A stretch of 64,000 nucleotides of DNA from an uncultured Campylobacter sp. Lineage in GTDB: Bacteria; Campylobacterota; Campylobacteria; Campylobacterales; Campylobacteraceae. A program made the position numbers and the translations under genes. The first letter of the stretch is position 1. Each line of letters begins with the position of its first letter. The stretch lies in contig CAMCEN010000003.1 in the NCBI GenBank assembly GCA_945873855.1, forward strand, positions 1 through 64,000, read 5' to 3'. Under the pieces are notes generated by a model. It did no database searches. It was given only the letters and a program-made list of their open reading frames with translations, and was not told where the DNA came from. Positions 11,062-19,722 of the stretch are shown piece by piece.

Positions 11062-12475
11062 AATTCTAGAATTCCTAGTAGTATTTGCCATAGCTCTTAG
11101 TTTTTCTGCTTGTAACCTGCGCCCAAAAATGCCAGTTGTGGATACTAATGTAAGCCTAGCAAATCCTGTTATGGTAAATGATATAAACGAGAGCTGGTGG
11201 GAGGAGTTTAATAATTCTCAGCTAAACGAGCTAATGAGTTTAGCACTTAGCAAAAACTCTGATCTACTTTTAGCACTAAATTCGCTTGAGCAAGCAAAGG
11301 TTCAAATGGATCTAGCAAAGCTAGAGTTTACGCCAAATGTAAAAGGCGAGGCAAGCTCTATCAAAAGCGAAACTAGCGAGCGCTCACCGCAGGGCAGAAG
11401 CACTAACACGCTTACTAGCATAGGCGCAGTTTTAAGCTGGGAGATTGATCTGTGGGGTAGAGTAAGAAATGCTGCAAGAGCTGGCATCGCTATGTATGAA
11501 GCAAGTGCGATGGATGTTCAAAACGCAAGACTTAGCATAGCTGCAAGCGTGGCAAATACATACTTTTCGCTAATTGCGCTAAGCGAGCAAGAAAATATAT
11601 TAAAAGAAAGCCTTGCAAGCTACGAACAAACGCTAGAATACCGCAAAGCCGAACTAGAAAGTGGCTATATAACAGAGCTTGTGTATTACCAAAGCAAGGC
11701 TAGCGTAGATAGCGCACGCTCGCAGCTTGCTACCTTACAAGACAGTCTTAGCAAAACTCGCACCGCACTTGCGATTTTAAGCGGCAAAGATACTAGCTTT
11801 ATAGCTGAAAATAACATCACTATAAGTGATGCTAACTACACTATCCCAAGTGTGCCAGAGGGCATTAGTGCTGATATCTTAGAGCGTAGAGCTGATGTTG
11901 GTGCTGCTTTGCTTAGATTTAAGGCTGCAAATGCCCAAATAGGCGTAGCTAGGGCTGCGTATTTTCCGCAAATTAACCTAACAGCAGCCTTTGGCTATGC
12001 TAGCAATGACTTTGAGCGTCTTTTGGTAAGCTCAGCGCACACTTGGCAAAAAGGTGGGTCTTTGGTGATGCCGCTTTTTGACTTTGGACGCACTGCTAGT
12101 AATGTAAAACTAGCTTGGCTGGATCAAAACGCCAGCATGCTAGAATACGACAAAACACTTAAAAATGCTCTTGGCGAGGTAAAAGATGCGCTTGAACTTC
12201 GTAAAAATGCTGATTTTAAACTAAGTGCTGCTAGAGACCTTGAGGCCTCAGGTGCTAGGGTTTATGAGCTTAGCAAGCTTAGATACGAGGCAGGCTATAG
12301 CTCTCATCTTGAGCTGCTTGACGCACAGCGCCAGCATCTTAGCGCAAGGCTAGAACTAGCAAGCTCTAAAGCAGGTCTTGCCACCTCAGTTGTAGAGGTT
12401 TTTAAAGCCTTTGGCGGTGGATTTAAAAATCCAAAAGGCTTAGAAAAAAGCCTTGATGAGACTTTAAAATACTAA
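11054..12475 (+). CDS. cmeC: Outer-membrane efflux channel lipoprotein (CmeC type)
   Basis: TolC/OprM-type trimeric exit duct. The lipoprotein signal peptide ends LSFSAC (Cys about residue 20). The OEP family motif [27 protein letters not shown] follows, then two helical/beta repeats ([42 protein letters not shown]). 473 residues. The first codons are remarkable: the genome-wide palindrome lies inside the gene (11056-11075) and encodes the leader residues RILEFLV. The ATG is embedded in the cmeB 3' end, and a palindrome here could form a hairpin right at the ribosome-binding region. Confidence 0.93.
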   Translation: MRRILEFLVVFAIALSFSACNLRPKMPVVDTNVSLANPVMVNDINESWWEEFNNSQLNELMSLALSKNSDLLLALNSLEQAKVQMDLAKLEFTPNVKGEASSIKSETSERSPQGRSTNTLTSIGAVLSWEIDLWGRVRNAARAGIAMYEASAMDVQNARLSIAASVANTYFSLIALSEQENILKESLASYEQTLEYRKAELESGYITELVYYQSKASVDSARSQLATLQDSLSKTRTALAILSGKDTSFIAENNITISDANYTIPSVPEGISADILERRADVGAALLRFKAANAQIGVARAAYFPQINLTAAFGYASNDFERLLVSSAHTWQKGGSLVMPLFDFGRTASNVKLAWLDQNASMLEYDKTLKNALGEVKDALELRKNADFKLSAARDLEASGARVYELSKLRYEAGYSSHLELLDAQRQHLSARLELASSKAGLATSVVEVFKAFGGGFKNPKGLEKSLDETLKY

Positions 12476-12480
12476 ACTAA

Positions 12481-12662
12481 CCTAGGAATTCTAGAATTTC
12501 CTAAACTAGAATTCCTATATACTCTTAAACTAGAATTCTTAAACTAGAATTCTTAAACTAGAATTCTTAAATCTAGAATTCCTTAGAAATACTTCTAGAA
12601 TTCCAAATATAGAATTCCCTAAATACTCTTAAACTAGAATTCCCAAATCTAGAATTCCTAAA
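12481..12662. repeat. Dense array of palindromic repeats after cmeC
   Basis: About fifteen full or half copies, including a run of near-identical ACTAGAATTCTTAA units at 12528-12570. It fills the convergent spacer between cmeC and the cytochrome genes. Confidence 0.85.
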
Positions 12663-12699
12663 AGCTTGAAAAAATAAAATGTGATTTTAATCGTGAAAT

Positions 12700-12727
12700 A
12701 AAAAAGCCGTGGGCTCTCACCCACAGC
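12700..12727 (-). terminator. Intrinsic terminator of the cytochrome c pair
   Basis: On the minus strand GCTGTGGG, a 6-nt loop and CCCACGGC (one G-U pair) are followed by a T run. This is a textbook Rho-independent terminator placed 19 nt after the stop of the second cytochrome gene. Confidence 0.85.
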
Positions 12728-12745
12728 AGCTCTCATAAAGACAAA

Positions 12746-13051
12746 TTATAGCGAATCAATATAAGCATTGATTGCAGCTATATCTTCTTCGCTAAACTTG
12801 GCCATTTGAGCTTTCATAATGCCACCTTGGCCGTTTTTGTTTAGAGTGCCGGCTTTGTAGCCTTTTAGACTCTCTAGGCGCTCAGCACTTGCGATACTTT
12901 TTAGTGCAGGTACTTTTCCACCAAGATATGGCTTTTCTGCAGCTGCACCGTGGCAAGCTACGCATGATTTAAAAAGCTTAGCACCATCAGCACCAAAACA
13001 AACGCTAGCAGTCACGCAAAGCGCAGCCGCACTTAGAGCGATTTTTTTCAT
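12746..13051 (-). CDS. Periplasmic monoheme c-type cytochrome (c553-like), second copy
   Basis: Signal peptide, then one heme-binding site CVACH near residue 31 and a distal Met region (GGIMKAQMAKFSEEDIAAINAYI) that can supply the sixth ligand. About 101 residues, the size of small electron carriers that pass electrons from the bc1 complex to cbb3 oxidase or peroxidases. An ATG lies one codon upstream (13054), but RBS spacing (AAGGAG) favours 13051. It is a tandem paralogue of the next gene, sharing the YKAGT.NK and SEEDxAAxNxYI blocks. Confidence 0.9.
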   Translation of the reverse strand: MKKIALSAAALCVTASVCFGADGAKLFKSCVACHGAAAEKPYLGGKVPALKSIASAERLESLKGYKAGTLNKNGQGGIMKAQMAKFSEEDIAAINAYIDSL

Positions 13052-13060
13052 CATTGCTCC

Positions 13061-13366
13061 TTATTTTAGAGTGCTGATGTAGTCGTTAACAGCAGCCATA
13101 TCCTCTTCGCTTAGGCTAGCCATTTGGCCTTTCATTACAGCGCCCATGCCAAATTTGTTCGCAGTACCAGCTTTGTACTCTTTCATAAGTGCAAGACGCT
13201 CAGCAGCATCTACTGTAGTAAGCACAGGAACTTTGTTTAGATAAGATTTCTCTGCTTTCATACCGTGGCAAGTTACACATTTTTTGAATATTGTAGCACC
13301 ATCAGCTCCAAAGCTGCAAGTAGCAGCAAACAACGCAGCACAGGCTGCAAATGCAAATTTTTTCAT
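13061..13366 (-). CDS. Periplasmic monoheme c-type cytochrome (c553-like), first copy
   Basis: Signal peptide, CVTCH heme site at about residues 30-34 and a C-terminal Met segment (AVMKGQMASLSEEDMAAVNDYI). 101 residues. A strong RBS (AGGAGGAAC) precedes the ATG. Ten nucleotides separate it from its paralogue, so they form one operon ending at the terminator near 12700. C. jejuni has a single small cytochrome (Cj1153) in this same position next to the heptose genes, so the pair looks like a local duplication with divergence. Confidence 0.9.
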   Translation of the reverse strand: MKKFAFAACAALFAATCSFGADGATIFKKCVTCHGMKAEKSYLNKVPVLTTVDAAERLALMKEYKAGTANKFGMGAVMKGQMASLSEEDMAAVNDYISTLK

Positions 13367-13445
13367 TTTGTTCCTCCTAAAAAAATGTTTGTAATTATAT
13401 ACTTTGTAAAGTTAAATTTTTATAAAATTTGCTAAAATACGTTTT

Positions 13446-13934
13446 ATGAAAAAAGCAGCATTTTTAGACAGAGATGGCGTGATAAATGTAGATCGCGGCT
13501 ATGTAGGCAAAATAGAAGATTTCTCGTGGTGCGATGGCGTGTTTGAGGGGCTTTTAAGGCTAAAAGAATTAGGCTTTGAGCTTGTAATAATCACAAATCA
13601 ATCAGGCATCGCAAGAGGGTATTATAGCGAGGCTGATTTTAAAAACCTTACAACATGGATGCTAACAGGGCTTGAAAAACAAGGAATTTCAGTGCTAAAG
13701 GTCTATCACTGCCCGCACGCGCCAGAGCTAGGCTGCGAGTGTAGAAAGCCAAAGCCTGGTATGATTTTAAAAGCAGCTAGCGAGCTAGAAATCGATCTAA
13801 AAAACTCAATTTTAATAGGCGATAAAGACAGCGACATAGCAGCAGGATTATCAGCTGGCGTTGGAGAAAACTTTAAATTAGGCAAAGAATTTGCTAGCTT
13901 AAAAGAAGTGGCGTTTTCTTTGAAAATTAAATAA
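13446..13934 (+). CDS. gmhB: D-glycero-D-manno-heptose 1,7-bisphosphate 7-phosphatase
   Basis: Removes the C7 phosphate in ADP-heptose synthesis for the LOS core. HAD-superfamily motifs are FLDRDGVIN (two Asp, residues 7-15), the ITNQSG motif II and GDKDSDIAAG motif IV. The zinc loop CPHAPELGCECRKPKPGM is diagnostic of GmhB. 162 residues, somewhat shorter than the usual ~180, at the C-terminus. Start of the gmhB-hldD-hldE cluster. Confidence 0.93.
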   Translation: MKKAAFLDRDGVINVDRGYVGKIEDFSWCDGVFEGLLRLKELGFELVIITNQSGIARGYYSEADFKNLTTWMLTGLEKQGISVLKVYHCPHAPELGCECRKPKPGMILKAASELEIDLKNSILIGDKDSDIAAGLSAGVGENFKLGKEFASLKEVAFSLKIK

Positions 13935-13971
13935 TTTTTTATTATAATAAGCAAAAAATTTGGGAGCATAA

Positions 13972-14943
13972 ATGAAAATCGTAGTTACTGGCGGGGCTGG
14001 CTTTATTGGCTCAAACCTAGCAAAACACTTTGAGGACCTAGGGCATGAGGTGCTTGTGATTGATTGCTTTAACTCTGGCGAGCGTTTTAGCAATGGTAAT
14101 TTCAAAGCCTTTGGAGATTATCGCAATTTGCTTGATTTTAGCGGGGAGATTTACTGTGGCGATATTTGCGATATTAAAACGCTAGAAAAAATTGCTGATT
14201 TTGCCCCGCATGCGATTTTTCACGAAGCAGCTATTAGCGATACCACTGTTAGCGAACAAGACGCTATCATGCGCACAAATATAAATGCTTTTGTAGATAT
14301 CATGAACTTAGCAAAAAAACTAGGCTCAAAGCTAGTATATGCTAGCTCTGGGGCTGTTTATGGAGATGCGCCTAGCCCACAGAGCATTTGGGCTAGCGAA
14401 AAGCCAAAAAACGCTTATGGTTTTTCAAAGTTTATGATGGATAAAATCGCTAGCAATCACTGCGCTACTAATCCTAGCGCGCATGTGGTGGGGCTAAGGT
14501 ATTTTAATGTTTATGGCAAAAGCGAGTATTTTAAAGGCAAAACCGCAAGCATGGTGCTACAATTTGGTCTTCAAATGCTAAAAAGTGGCAGTGCAAGGCT
14601 TTTTGAAGGCAGTGATAAAATTTGCCGTGATTTTGTCTATATCCGTGATATAGTAGCGGCAAACGAGGCTGCACTAAAAGCAAAAAGTGGCGTGTATAAC
14701 GCAGCTACTGGAAAAGCTAGAAGCTTTGAGAGTATAGTTGATATTTTGGCTGAGGTTTTAAATATAAATGTAAAAAAAGAATATATCCCAAATCCTTTTG
14801 TCCGTGCCTATCAGTTTCACACCCAAGCTGATCTTAGCAAAAATGCAAATCTAGAATTCCTTGCTAAATGGAGCCTAGAAGCAGGTATAGCAGACTACGC
14901 AGATGAAATAAAAGAAATCTTTAAGAAAGAGCAAAATGCCTAA
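13972..14943 (+). CDS. hldD: ADP-L-glycero-D-manno-heptose 6-epimerase
   Basis: Short-chain dehydrogenase fold; NADP-dependent epimerisation at C6 as the last step of ADP-heptose synthesis. Rossmann motif TGGAGFIGSN (residues 6-15), catalytic YGFSKFMMD (YxxxK) and the family-specific FNVYGKSEYFKGKTASM. 323 residues. Its stop overlaps the hldE start by 8 nt. The coding sequence contains a palindrome half-site at 14850-14861. Confidence 0.94.
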   Translation: MKIVVTGGAGFIGSNLAKHFEDLGHEVLVIDCFNSGERFSNGNFKAFGDYRNLLDFSGEIYCGDICDIKTLEKIADFAPHAIFHEAAISDTTVSEQDAIMRTNINAFVDIMNLAKKLGSKLVYASSGAVYGDAPSPQSIWASEKPKNAYGFSKFMMDKIASNHCATNPSAHVVGLRYFNVYGKSEYFKGKTASMVLQFGLQMLKSGSARLFEGSDKICRDFVYIRDIVAANEAALKAKSGVYNAATGKARSFESIVDILAEVLNINVKKEYIPNPFVRAYQFHTQADLSKNANLEFLAKWSLEAGIADYADEIKEIFKKEQNA

Positions 14944-16324
14944 GGTCTTAGTAATCGGCGATCTAATGATAGATCACTATATCTGGGGCAGTTGCGAGCG
15001 CATAAGCCCAGAAGCCCCAGTCCAAGTAGTACTAAAACAAAGCGAGACAAAGCGACTTGGCGGCTGTGGAAATGTGGTATCAAATCTCATCGCACTAGGT
15101 GCTGATGTAGGTGTAATCAGCGTGCTAGGCGATGATAGCGCAGGACGAGAAATCATCGCTATGCTAGCTAGCTGCAAAGCAAAGGCTGAGCTAGTGCTTC
15201 AAGAGCGTGGGCGAAAATCTAGCCAAAAATCACGCATAATGGTATCCCATCAACAAGTGCTAAGAGTGGATAATGAAAGCACAGATGAAATCAGCCTAGA
15301 TGATGAAATAATCGCTAGATTAGAGGGAATTCTAAAACGCTATGATATAGTTTTGCTAAGCGATTATGGAAAAGGCGTGCTAACAAATAAGCTAACCAAT
15401 GCTTGTATCAAAACCTCAAAAGCACTAAATAAAGCCGTGCTAGTAGATCCAAAAGGCAAGGATTATAGCAAATACAAAGGTGCTACCCTACTAACCCCAA
15501 ACCGCAAAGAAGCCTCAGGCGCACTAGGATATGCCCTAGCAAGTGATGCTGATATCTCAAAGGGCGTAAGAGAGCTAAAAGAGCGATTTGAGCTTGATTT
15601 TGGGCTAGTTACGCTAAGCGAGCAGGGCATTGCTCTATGGGATGGGCAAAATGAGCTAAGAGATCCAGCCCTAGCAAAAGAAGTCTACGATGTAACAGGC
15701 GCAGGCGATAGCGTGCTAGCTACTCTTGGATATTGTCTAGCTAGGGGCGATGATATAAAAACAGCTTTGAAATACGCAAATCTCGCTGCTGCTGTGGTTG
15801 TGGGCAAAGTAGGTAGTGCGGATGCTAGCTGGGATGAAATACACGCACTTGCTGGCTTTCATGAAGGCAAAATAAAAAGCAAAGAGCAAATTTTAACCGC
15901 TATTAAAGAGCTAAGAAAAAAGGGTAAAAAAATCGTCTTTACAAACGGCTGCTTTGATGTGCTTCACAGCGGTCATACCAGCTATCTAAAAAAAGCTAGA
16001 GCCCTAGGTGATGCGCTAATCGTGGGGCTAAATAGCGATGAGAGCGTACGTAGGCTAAAAGGAAAAAGCCGTCCTATAAATGATGAGAATGAAAGAGCTA
16101 GCATGCTTGAGGCTTTAGAAGCGGTGGATTTTGTGGTGATTTTTGGTGAGGATACGCCAGAGCTTCTTATAAAAGATATCGCCCCTGATGTGCTAGCAAA
16201 GGGGGCTGATTACGCAAACAAAGAAGTTGCTGGCGCAAAATACGCCACTAAACTTGCGCTAATTGATTTTAAAGAGGGCAAAAGCACCTCTGCTTTGGTA
16301 GAAAAAATCAAGAAAAACTGCTAG
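14936..16324 (+). CDS. hldE: Bifunctional heptose 7-phosphate kinase / heptose 1-phosphate adenylyltransferase
   Basis: Two fused domains. The N-terminal PfkB-type kinase (GDLMIDHYIWG, later DVTGAGDSVLATLGY anion hole) spans about residues 1-305. The C-terminal cytidylyltransferase-like domain (FTNGCFDVLHSGHTSYLKKAR, nucleotide HxGH motif) spans about 330-462. 462 residues, full length. gmhA, which follows in C. jejuni, is absent here; the gene is followed by palindromes and thrS, so the isomerase must be elsewhere in the genome. Confidence 0.95.
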   Translation: MPKVLVIGDLMIDHYIWGSCERISPEAPVQVVLKQSETKRLGGCGNVVSNLIALGADVGVISVLGDDSAGREIIAMLASCKAKAELVLQERGRKSSQKSRIMVSHQQVLRVDNESTDEISLDDEIIARLEGILKRYDIVLLSDYGKGVLTNKLTNACIKTSKALNKAVLVDPKGKDYSKYKGATLLTPNRKEASGALGYALASDADISKGVRELKERFELDFGLVTLSEQGIALWDGQNELRDPALAKEVYDVTGAGDSVLATLGYCLARGDDIKTALKYANLAAAVVVGKVGSADASWDEIHALAGFHEGKIKSKEQILTAIKELRKKGKKIVFTNGCFDVLHSGHTSYLKKARALGDALIVGLNSDESVRRLKGKSRPINDENERASMLEALEAVDFVVIFGEDTPELLIKDIAPDVLAKGADYANKEVAGAKYATKLALIDFKEGKSTSALVEKIKKNC

Positions 16325-16462
16325 GAATTCTAGATTTTTGTCTAGGAATTCTAGAATTCTTAGGAATTTTTGTTAGGAATTCTAGAATTTTATCTGGGAA
16401 TTCTAGAATTTTGTCTGGGAATTCTAGAATTTTATCTGGGAATTCTAGAATTCCTAGGCTTT
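16322..16462. repeat. Palindromic repeat array between hldE and thrS
   Basis: About eight copies with a regular spacing near 25 nt from 16375 on (GGGAATTCTAGAATTTTATCT units). The T-rich right arms differ from the usual symmetric copies. Confidence 0.85.
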
Positions 16463-16538
16463 TTTAATGCTTATTTCAGTTAATATTAACAAAATATTAG
16501 CTAAAATCGCAAAATTTTTTATTTTTTAAGGTTTAAAA

Positions 16539-18362
16539 ATGGATGTAATAGCATATAAAATTGATGATAAAATCGTAGATACTCAAACCTATAAAGCCGA
16601 AAATCTAAGCGGTGGGACTGAGATTTACTATGAAAACTCAGCTGATGGGCTTGATATTATCCGCCACAGCTGTGCGCATCTAATGGCTCAGGCTATAACC
16701 GAGCTTTATGGCAATGTTCAGTTTTTCGTAGGGCCTGCTATCGAAGATGGCTTTTACTACGATATGCGTGTAAAAAAGCCTAATGGAGAGAGCCTTAGCC
16801 TAGAAGATCTAGCTGTAATTGAAAAGAAAATGAAAGAGCTAATTGATGCCAAGCAAGATCTAGTAAAGCAATACTCTACTTGGGATAAAGTAAGCGCAAA
16901 ATACGCCAAAGACGACCTAAAACAAGAGGTTTTAAAGCGTATCCCAAAAGGCGAAGTAACACTATATGCTCAAGGCGAGTGGGAGGATATTTGCCGTGGG
17001 CCTCATGTGCCAAATACAAAGTATTTGCGCTGGTTTAAGCTTACTAGAATTGCTGGGGCGTATCTGGGTGGCGATGAAAAGCGTGAAATGCTAACTCGCA
17101 TTTATGGCACAGCATTTGCGGATAAAGAGAGCTTAAATGAGCATTTAAGAATTCTAGAAGAAGCCAAAAAGCGCGACCACCGCAAGCTTGGCGAGCAAAT
17201 GAAGTTTTTTAGCTTTGATGAGACAATAGGTGCAGGACTGCCGATATGGCTACCAAATGGCTCACGCCTTCGCACAAGACTAGAGCACAAGCTTTATTAT
17301 GCTTTGCGTAAGCGTGGATATGAGCCAGTTCGTGGCCCTGAAATCCTAAAAAGCGAAGCGTGGAAAATCAGCGGACACTACGCAAACTACAAAGAAAATA
17401 TGTATTTTACGCAAATTGATGAACAAGAATATGGCATAAAGCCGATGAACTGCGTAGGTCATATAAAAGTATATCAAAGCGAAGCACGCAGCTACCGTGA
17501 TTTGCCGCTGAAATTTTGTGAATATGGCGTAGTTCATAGACACGAAAAAAGCGGTGTTTTACACGGACTTTTTAGAGTTAGAGAATTCACACAAGATGAT
17601 GCGCATCTTTTTGTAATGCCAAGCCAAATCAAAGAAAATGTATATGAAATACTTGATTTTGTGGATAAAATGATGGGAGCCTTTGGCTTTCATTATGAAA
17701 TGGAGATTTCTACAAAGCCAGCAAAAGCAGTAGGTAGCGACGAGGTTTGGGAAGTAGCTACAAAAGCTCTAAAAGACGCACTTGATGAAAAAGGGCTAAA
17801 ATACGGCATTGACGAGGGTGGCGGTGCATTTTATGGCCCAAAAATAGATATAAAAATAACCGATGCCCTAAAACGCAAATGGCAGTGTGGAACAGTGCAA
17901 ATTGACTTTAACCTGCCTGAGCGCTTTGGGCTTGAATACACTGATGAAAACAACGAGAAAAAGCAGCCTGTGATGATTCACAGAGCGATTTTAGGTAGCT
18001 TTGAGCGTTTTATAGGAATTTTGCTAGAACACACAGCCGGCGAGCTGCCTTTCTGGCTAGCGCACACGCAAGTTGCTATCATACCTATTGCTGAATCTCA
18101 CAATGCTTATGCTAAGGAGATTGAAGCTGCTTTGCTTGACCTTGGTGCTGATAGCAAGGTATTTAACAAAAATGAAACTCTAAATAAGCGCATTCGCACC
18201 GCTGAAAAAGAGCATATCCCTATGCTAATCGTGCTTGGTGACGCTGAGGTAGAGGGACGCAAAGTAGCAATCCGCGATAGAGTAAAGCGTGAGCAAAGCG
18301 AAGCTAGCTTAGAGCAGTTTTACGAACTAATCAAATCTAAAATAAACGAGGTGACTTTTTGA
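16539..18362 (+). CDS. thrS: Threonyl-tRNA synthetase
   Basis: Charges tRNA-Thr. The N2 editing-like domain shows [11 protein letters not shown] (residues 43-53). The class II core has motif 2 ([24 protein letters not shown]), zinc ligands (PMNCVGHI Cys; later His residues) and motif 3 (GILLEH...). An anticodon-binding domain is at the end. 607 residues, matching C. jejuni. Its stop codon overlaps the infC start. Confidence 0.97.
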   Translation: MDVIAYKIDDKIVDTQTYKAENLSGGTEIYYENSADGLDIIRHSCAHLMAQAITELYGNVQFFVGPAIEDGFYYDMRVKKPNGESLSLEDLAVIEKKMKELIDAKQDLVKQYSTWDKVSAKYAKDDLKQEVLKRIPKGEVTLYAQGEWEDICRGPHVPNTKYLRWFKLTRIAGAYLGGDEKREMLTRIYGTAFADKESLNEHLRILEEAKKRDHRKLGEQMKFFSFDETIGAGLPIWLPNGSRLRTRLEHKLYYALRKRGYEPVRGPEILKSEAWKISGHYANYKENMYFTQIDEQEYGIKPMNCVGHIKVYQSEARSYRDLPLKFCEYGVVHRHEKSGVLHGLFRVREFTQDDAHLFVMPSQIKENVYEILDFVDKMMGAFGFHYEMEISTKPAKAVGSDEVWEVATKALKDALDEKGLKYGIDEGGGAFYGPKIDIKITDALKRKWQCGTVQIDFNLPERFGLEYTDENNEKKQPVMIHRAILGSFERFIGILLEHTAGELPFWLAHTQVAIIPIAESHNAYAKEIEAALLDLGADSKVFNKNETLNKRIRTAEKEHIPMLIVLGDAEVEGRKVAIRDRVKREQSEASLEQFYELIKSKINEVTF

Positions 18363-18874
18363 GTAAAGATAAAATTTACTTAAACGAAGAAATACGCGCA
18401 AATGAAGTGCGTTGTAATGGAGATGATGGCACTAGTTATGGCATCATCAGTAGGGCTGAGGCTTTAGAATTGGCTGAGAAAATGGGGCTTGATCTCGTCC
18501 TTATCGCACCTGATGCAAATCCGCCTGTGTGTAAGATAATGGACTATGGCAAGTTCCGCTATCAGCAAGAAAAAAGGCAAAAAGAAGCCAAAAAAAAGCA
18601 AAAAGTCATTGAGATAAAAGAGATCAAGCTCTCAGCTAAAACAGCTCAAAATGACCTAAATTACAAGGTTAAACACGCCTTAGAGTTTATAGCTGATGGC
18701 AAGCATGTGCGTTTTAGAGTTTTTCTAAAAGGGCGTGAGATGAATACGCCGCAAATTGGCGTGGCTATGCTAGAAAAGATTTGGGAAATGGTAAGCGAAA
18801 ACTGCGACCAAGCAAATGCGCCAGCATTAGAAGGCCGCTATGTAAATATGCTAATTGTGCCTAAAAAAGGCTAA
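18359..18874 (+). CDS. infC: Translation initiation factor IF-3
   Basis: Prevents subunit joining and proofreads the start codon on the 30S subunit. N-domain [12 protein letters not shown]...[41 protein letters not shown], basic linker, and C-domain ([19 protein letters not shown]). 171 residues. Translation begins at a TTG embedded in the thrS stop (TTTTGA), after a GAGGTG site. A rare start codon in infC is the classical basis of IF-3 autoregulation (AUU in E. coli), so TTG plus coupling to thrS probably serves the same end here (inference). Confidence 0.96.
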   Translation: MSKDKIYLNEEIRANEVRCNGDDGTSYGIISRAEALELAEKMGLDLVLIAPDANPPVCKIMDYGKFRYQQEKRQKEAKKKQKVIEIKEIKLSAKTAQNDLNYKVKHALEFIADGKHVRFRVFLKGREMNTPQIGVAMLEKIWEMVSENCDQANAPALEGRYVNMLIVPKKG

Positions 18875-18885
18875 GTTTGCTTAAA

Positions 18886-18920
18886 ATCTAGAATTCCTAG
18901 GTTAGGAATTCTAGATTTTG
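18886..18920. repeat. Palindromic repeat pair after infC
   Basis: Two inverted copies (AATCTAGAATTCCTAGG / AGGAATTCTAGATTT) form a longer inverted repeat just after the infC stop and could fold into a hairpin in the infC mRNA 3' end. Confidence 0.8.
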
Positions 18921-18949
18921 CTTTTTAATTATTTTTAAAGACTTTTGCC

Positions 18950-19432
18950 ATGAAAATTCATAAATCAGTAAAAATAGCGTGGAATGCGCAAGTTGAAGGT
19001 AAGCTAAAAATCGGCAAGAAAAGCTCTATTTGGTACTCTGCTAGTGTGCGAGCTGACTATGATAAAATCACTATCGCCAAAGGCGTAAATATCCAAGATG
19101 CTGCTGTAATTCATGTAGATAAAGGCTCGCCTTGTAAAATAGGGGCATTTACTACCATCGGTCATGGGGCTATCATTCACGGCTGTGATATCGGCAAAAA
19201 CTGCATTATAGGCATGGGGGCTATCATCTTAAATGGCGCAAAAATCGGCGATAATTCTATCGTAGCAGCTGGGGCTGTGGTCACGCAAAATAAAATCTTT
19301 GCTAGTGGCTCACTCATAATGGGCTCGCCAGCAAGCATAAAGCGAGAACTAAGCGTGGATGAAATCAAAGAAAATATGCTAAATGCAAAGCATTACATAA
19401 AAGCAAGCAAAAATATAAAAAGAAAAGCCTAG
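18950..19432 (+). CDS. Gamma-carbonic-anhydrase-like hexapeptide-repeat protein (YrdA/PaaY type)
   Basis: A left-handed beta-helix protein built of isoleucine-patch hexapeptides (KIGKKSSIWYSASVRADYDKITIAKGVNIQDAAVIHVDKG). Possible zinc-ligand histidines occur in VIHVDKG and TIGHGAIIHGCDIG. 160 residues with a C-terminal helix. The family includes active gamma carbonic anhydrases and proteins of unknown substrate; activity here is not certain. A terminator built from the palindromic repeat follows the stop. Confidence 0.85.
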   Translation: MKIHKSVKIAWNAQVEGKLKIGKKSSIWYSASVRADYDKITIAKGVNIQDAAVIHVDKGSPCKIGAFTTIGHGAIIHGCDIGKNCIIGMGAIILNGAKIGDNSIVAAGAVVTQNKIFASGSLIMGSPASIKRELSVDEIKENMLNAKHYIKASKNIKRKA

Positions 19433-19441
19433 GAATTTTAG

Positions 19442-19477
19442 AAGTAATTCTAGAAAGAATTCTAGAATTACTTTTTT
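19442..19477 (+). terminator. Intrinsic terminator made from the palindromic repeat
   Basis: AAGTAATTCTAG, an 8-nt loop and CTAGAATTACTT give a 12-bp stem followed by a T run. It lies 10 nt after the upstream stop codon and overlaps the 3' end of the opposing small gene. It shows that the repeat can be built into a functional-looking terminator. Confidence 0.75.
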
Positions 19478-19641
19478 ATAGAACAACGCCCTAGAAAATA
19501 GTAAACCGGACAAAAGCCCACGCAAGCAAAAATAATAGGCACAAGCCCTATAAGGCTAAGCCATGGGCTAATACCCCAAAGTGCAATTATTAGCACTATA
19601 GCGATGATGATTTGGACGATTTTTATTTTTGTACTTGTCAA
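19468..19641 (-). CDS. Small inner-membrane protein, DUF2892 type
   Basis: A 57-residue protein with a TTG start, preceded by AAAAGGAG with 5-6 nt spacing. It reads MTSTKIKIVQIIIAIVLIIA, then WGISPWLSLIGLVPIIFACVGFCPVYYFLGRCSIKK. Two hydrophobic helices and the FCPVYYFLG motif match DUF2892 proteins (the membrane segment also found C-terminal to some rhodanese domains). The function of the family is unclear. It is short and non-ATG, so simple ORF calling would miss it. Confidence 0.8.
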   Translation of the reverse strand: MTSTKIKIVQIIIAIVLIIALWGISPWLSLIGLVPIIFACVGFCPVYYFLGRCSIKK

Positions 19642-19654
19642 TATTGCTCCTTTT

Positions 19655-19718
19655 ACCTAGGAATTCTAGAAGTAATTCTAGAAAGAATTCTAGTTTTTAG
19701 CAATTCTAGAATTCCTAA
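19655..19718. repeat. Palindromic repeats flanking the DUF2892 gene
   Basis: Includes a second copy of GAAGTAATTCTAGAAAGAATT, the same composite that forms the terminator at 19442. The composite has therefore been duplicated around the small gene. Confidence 0.8.
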
Positions 19719-19722
19719 AAAT

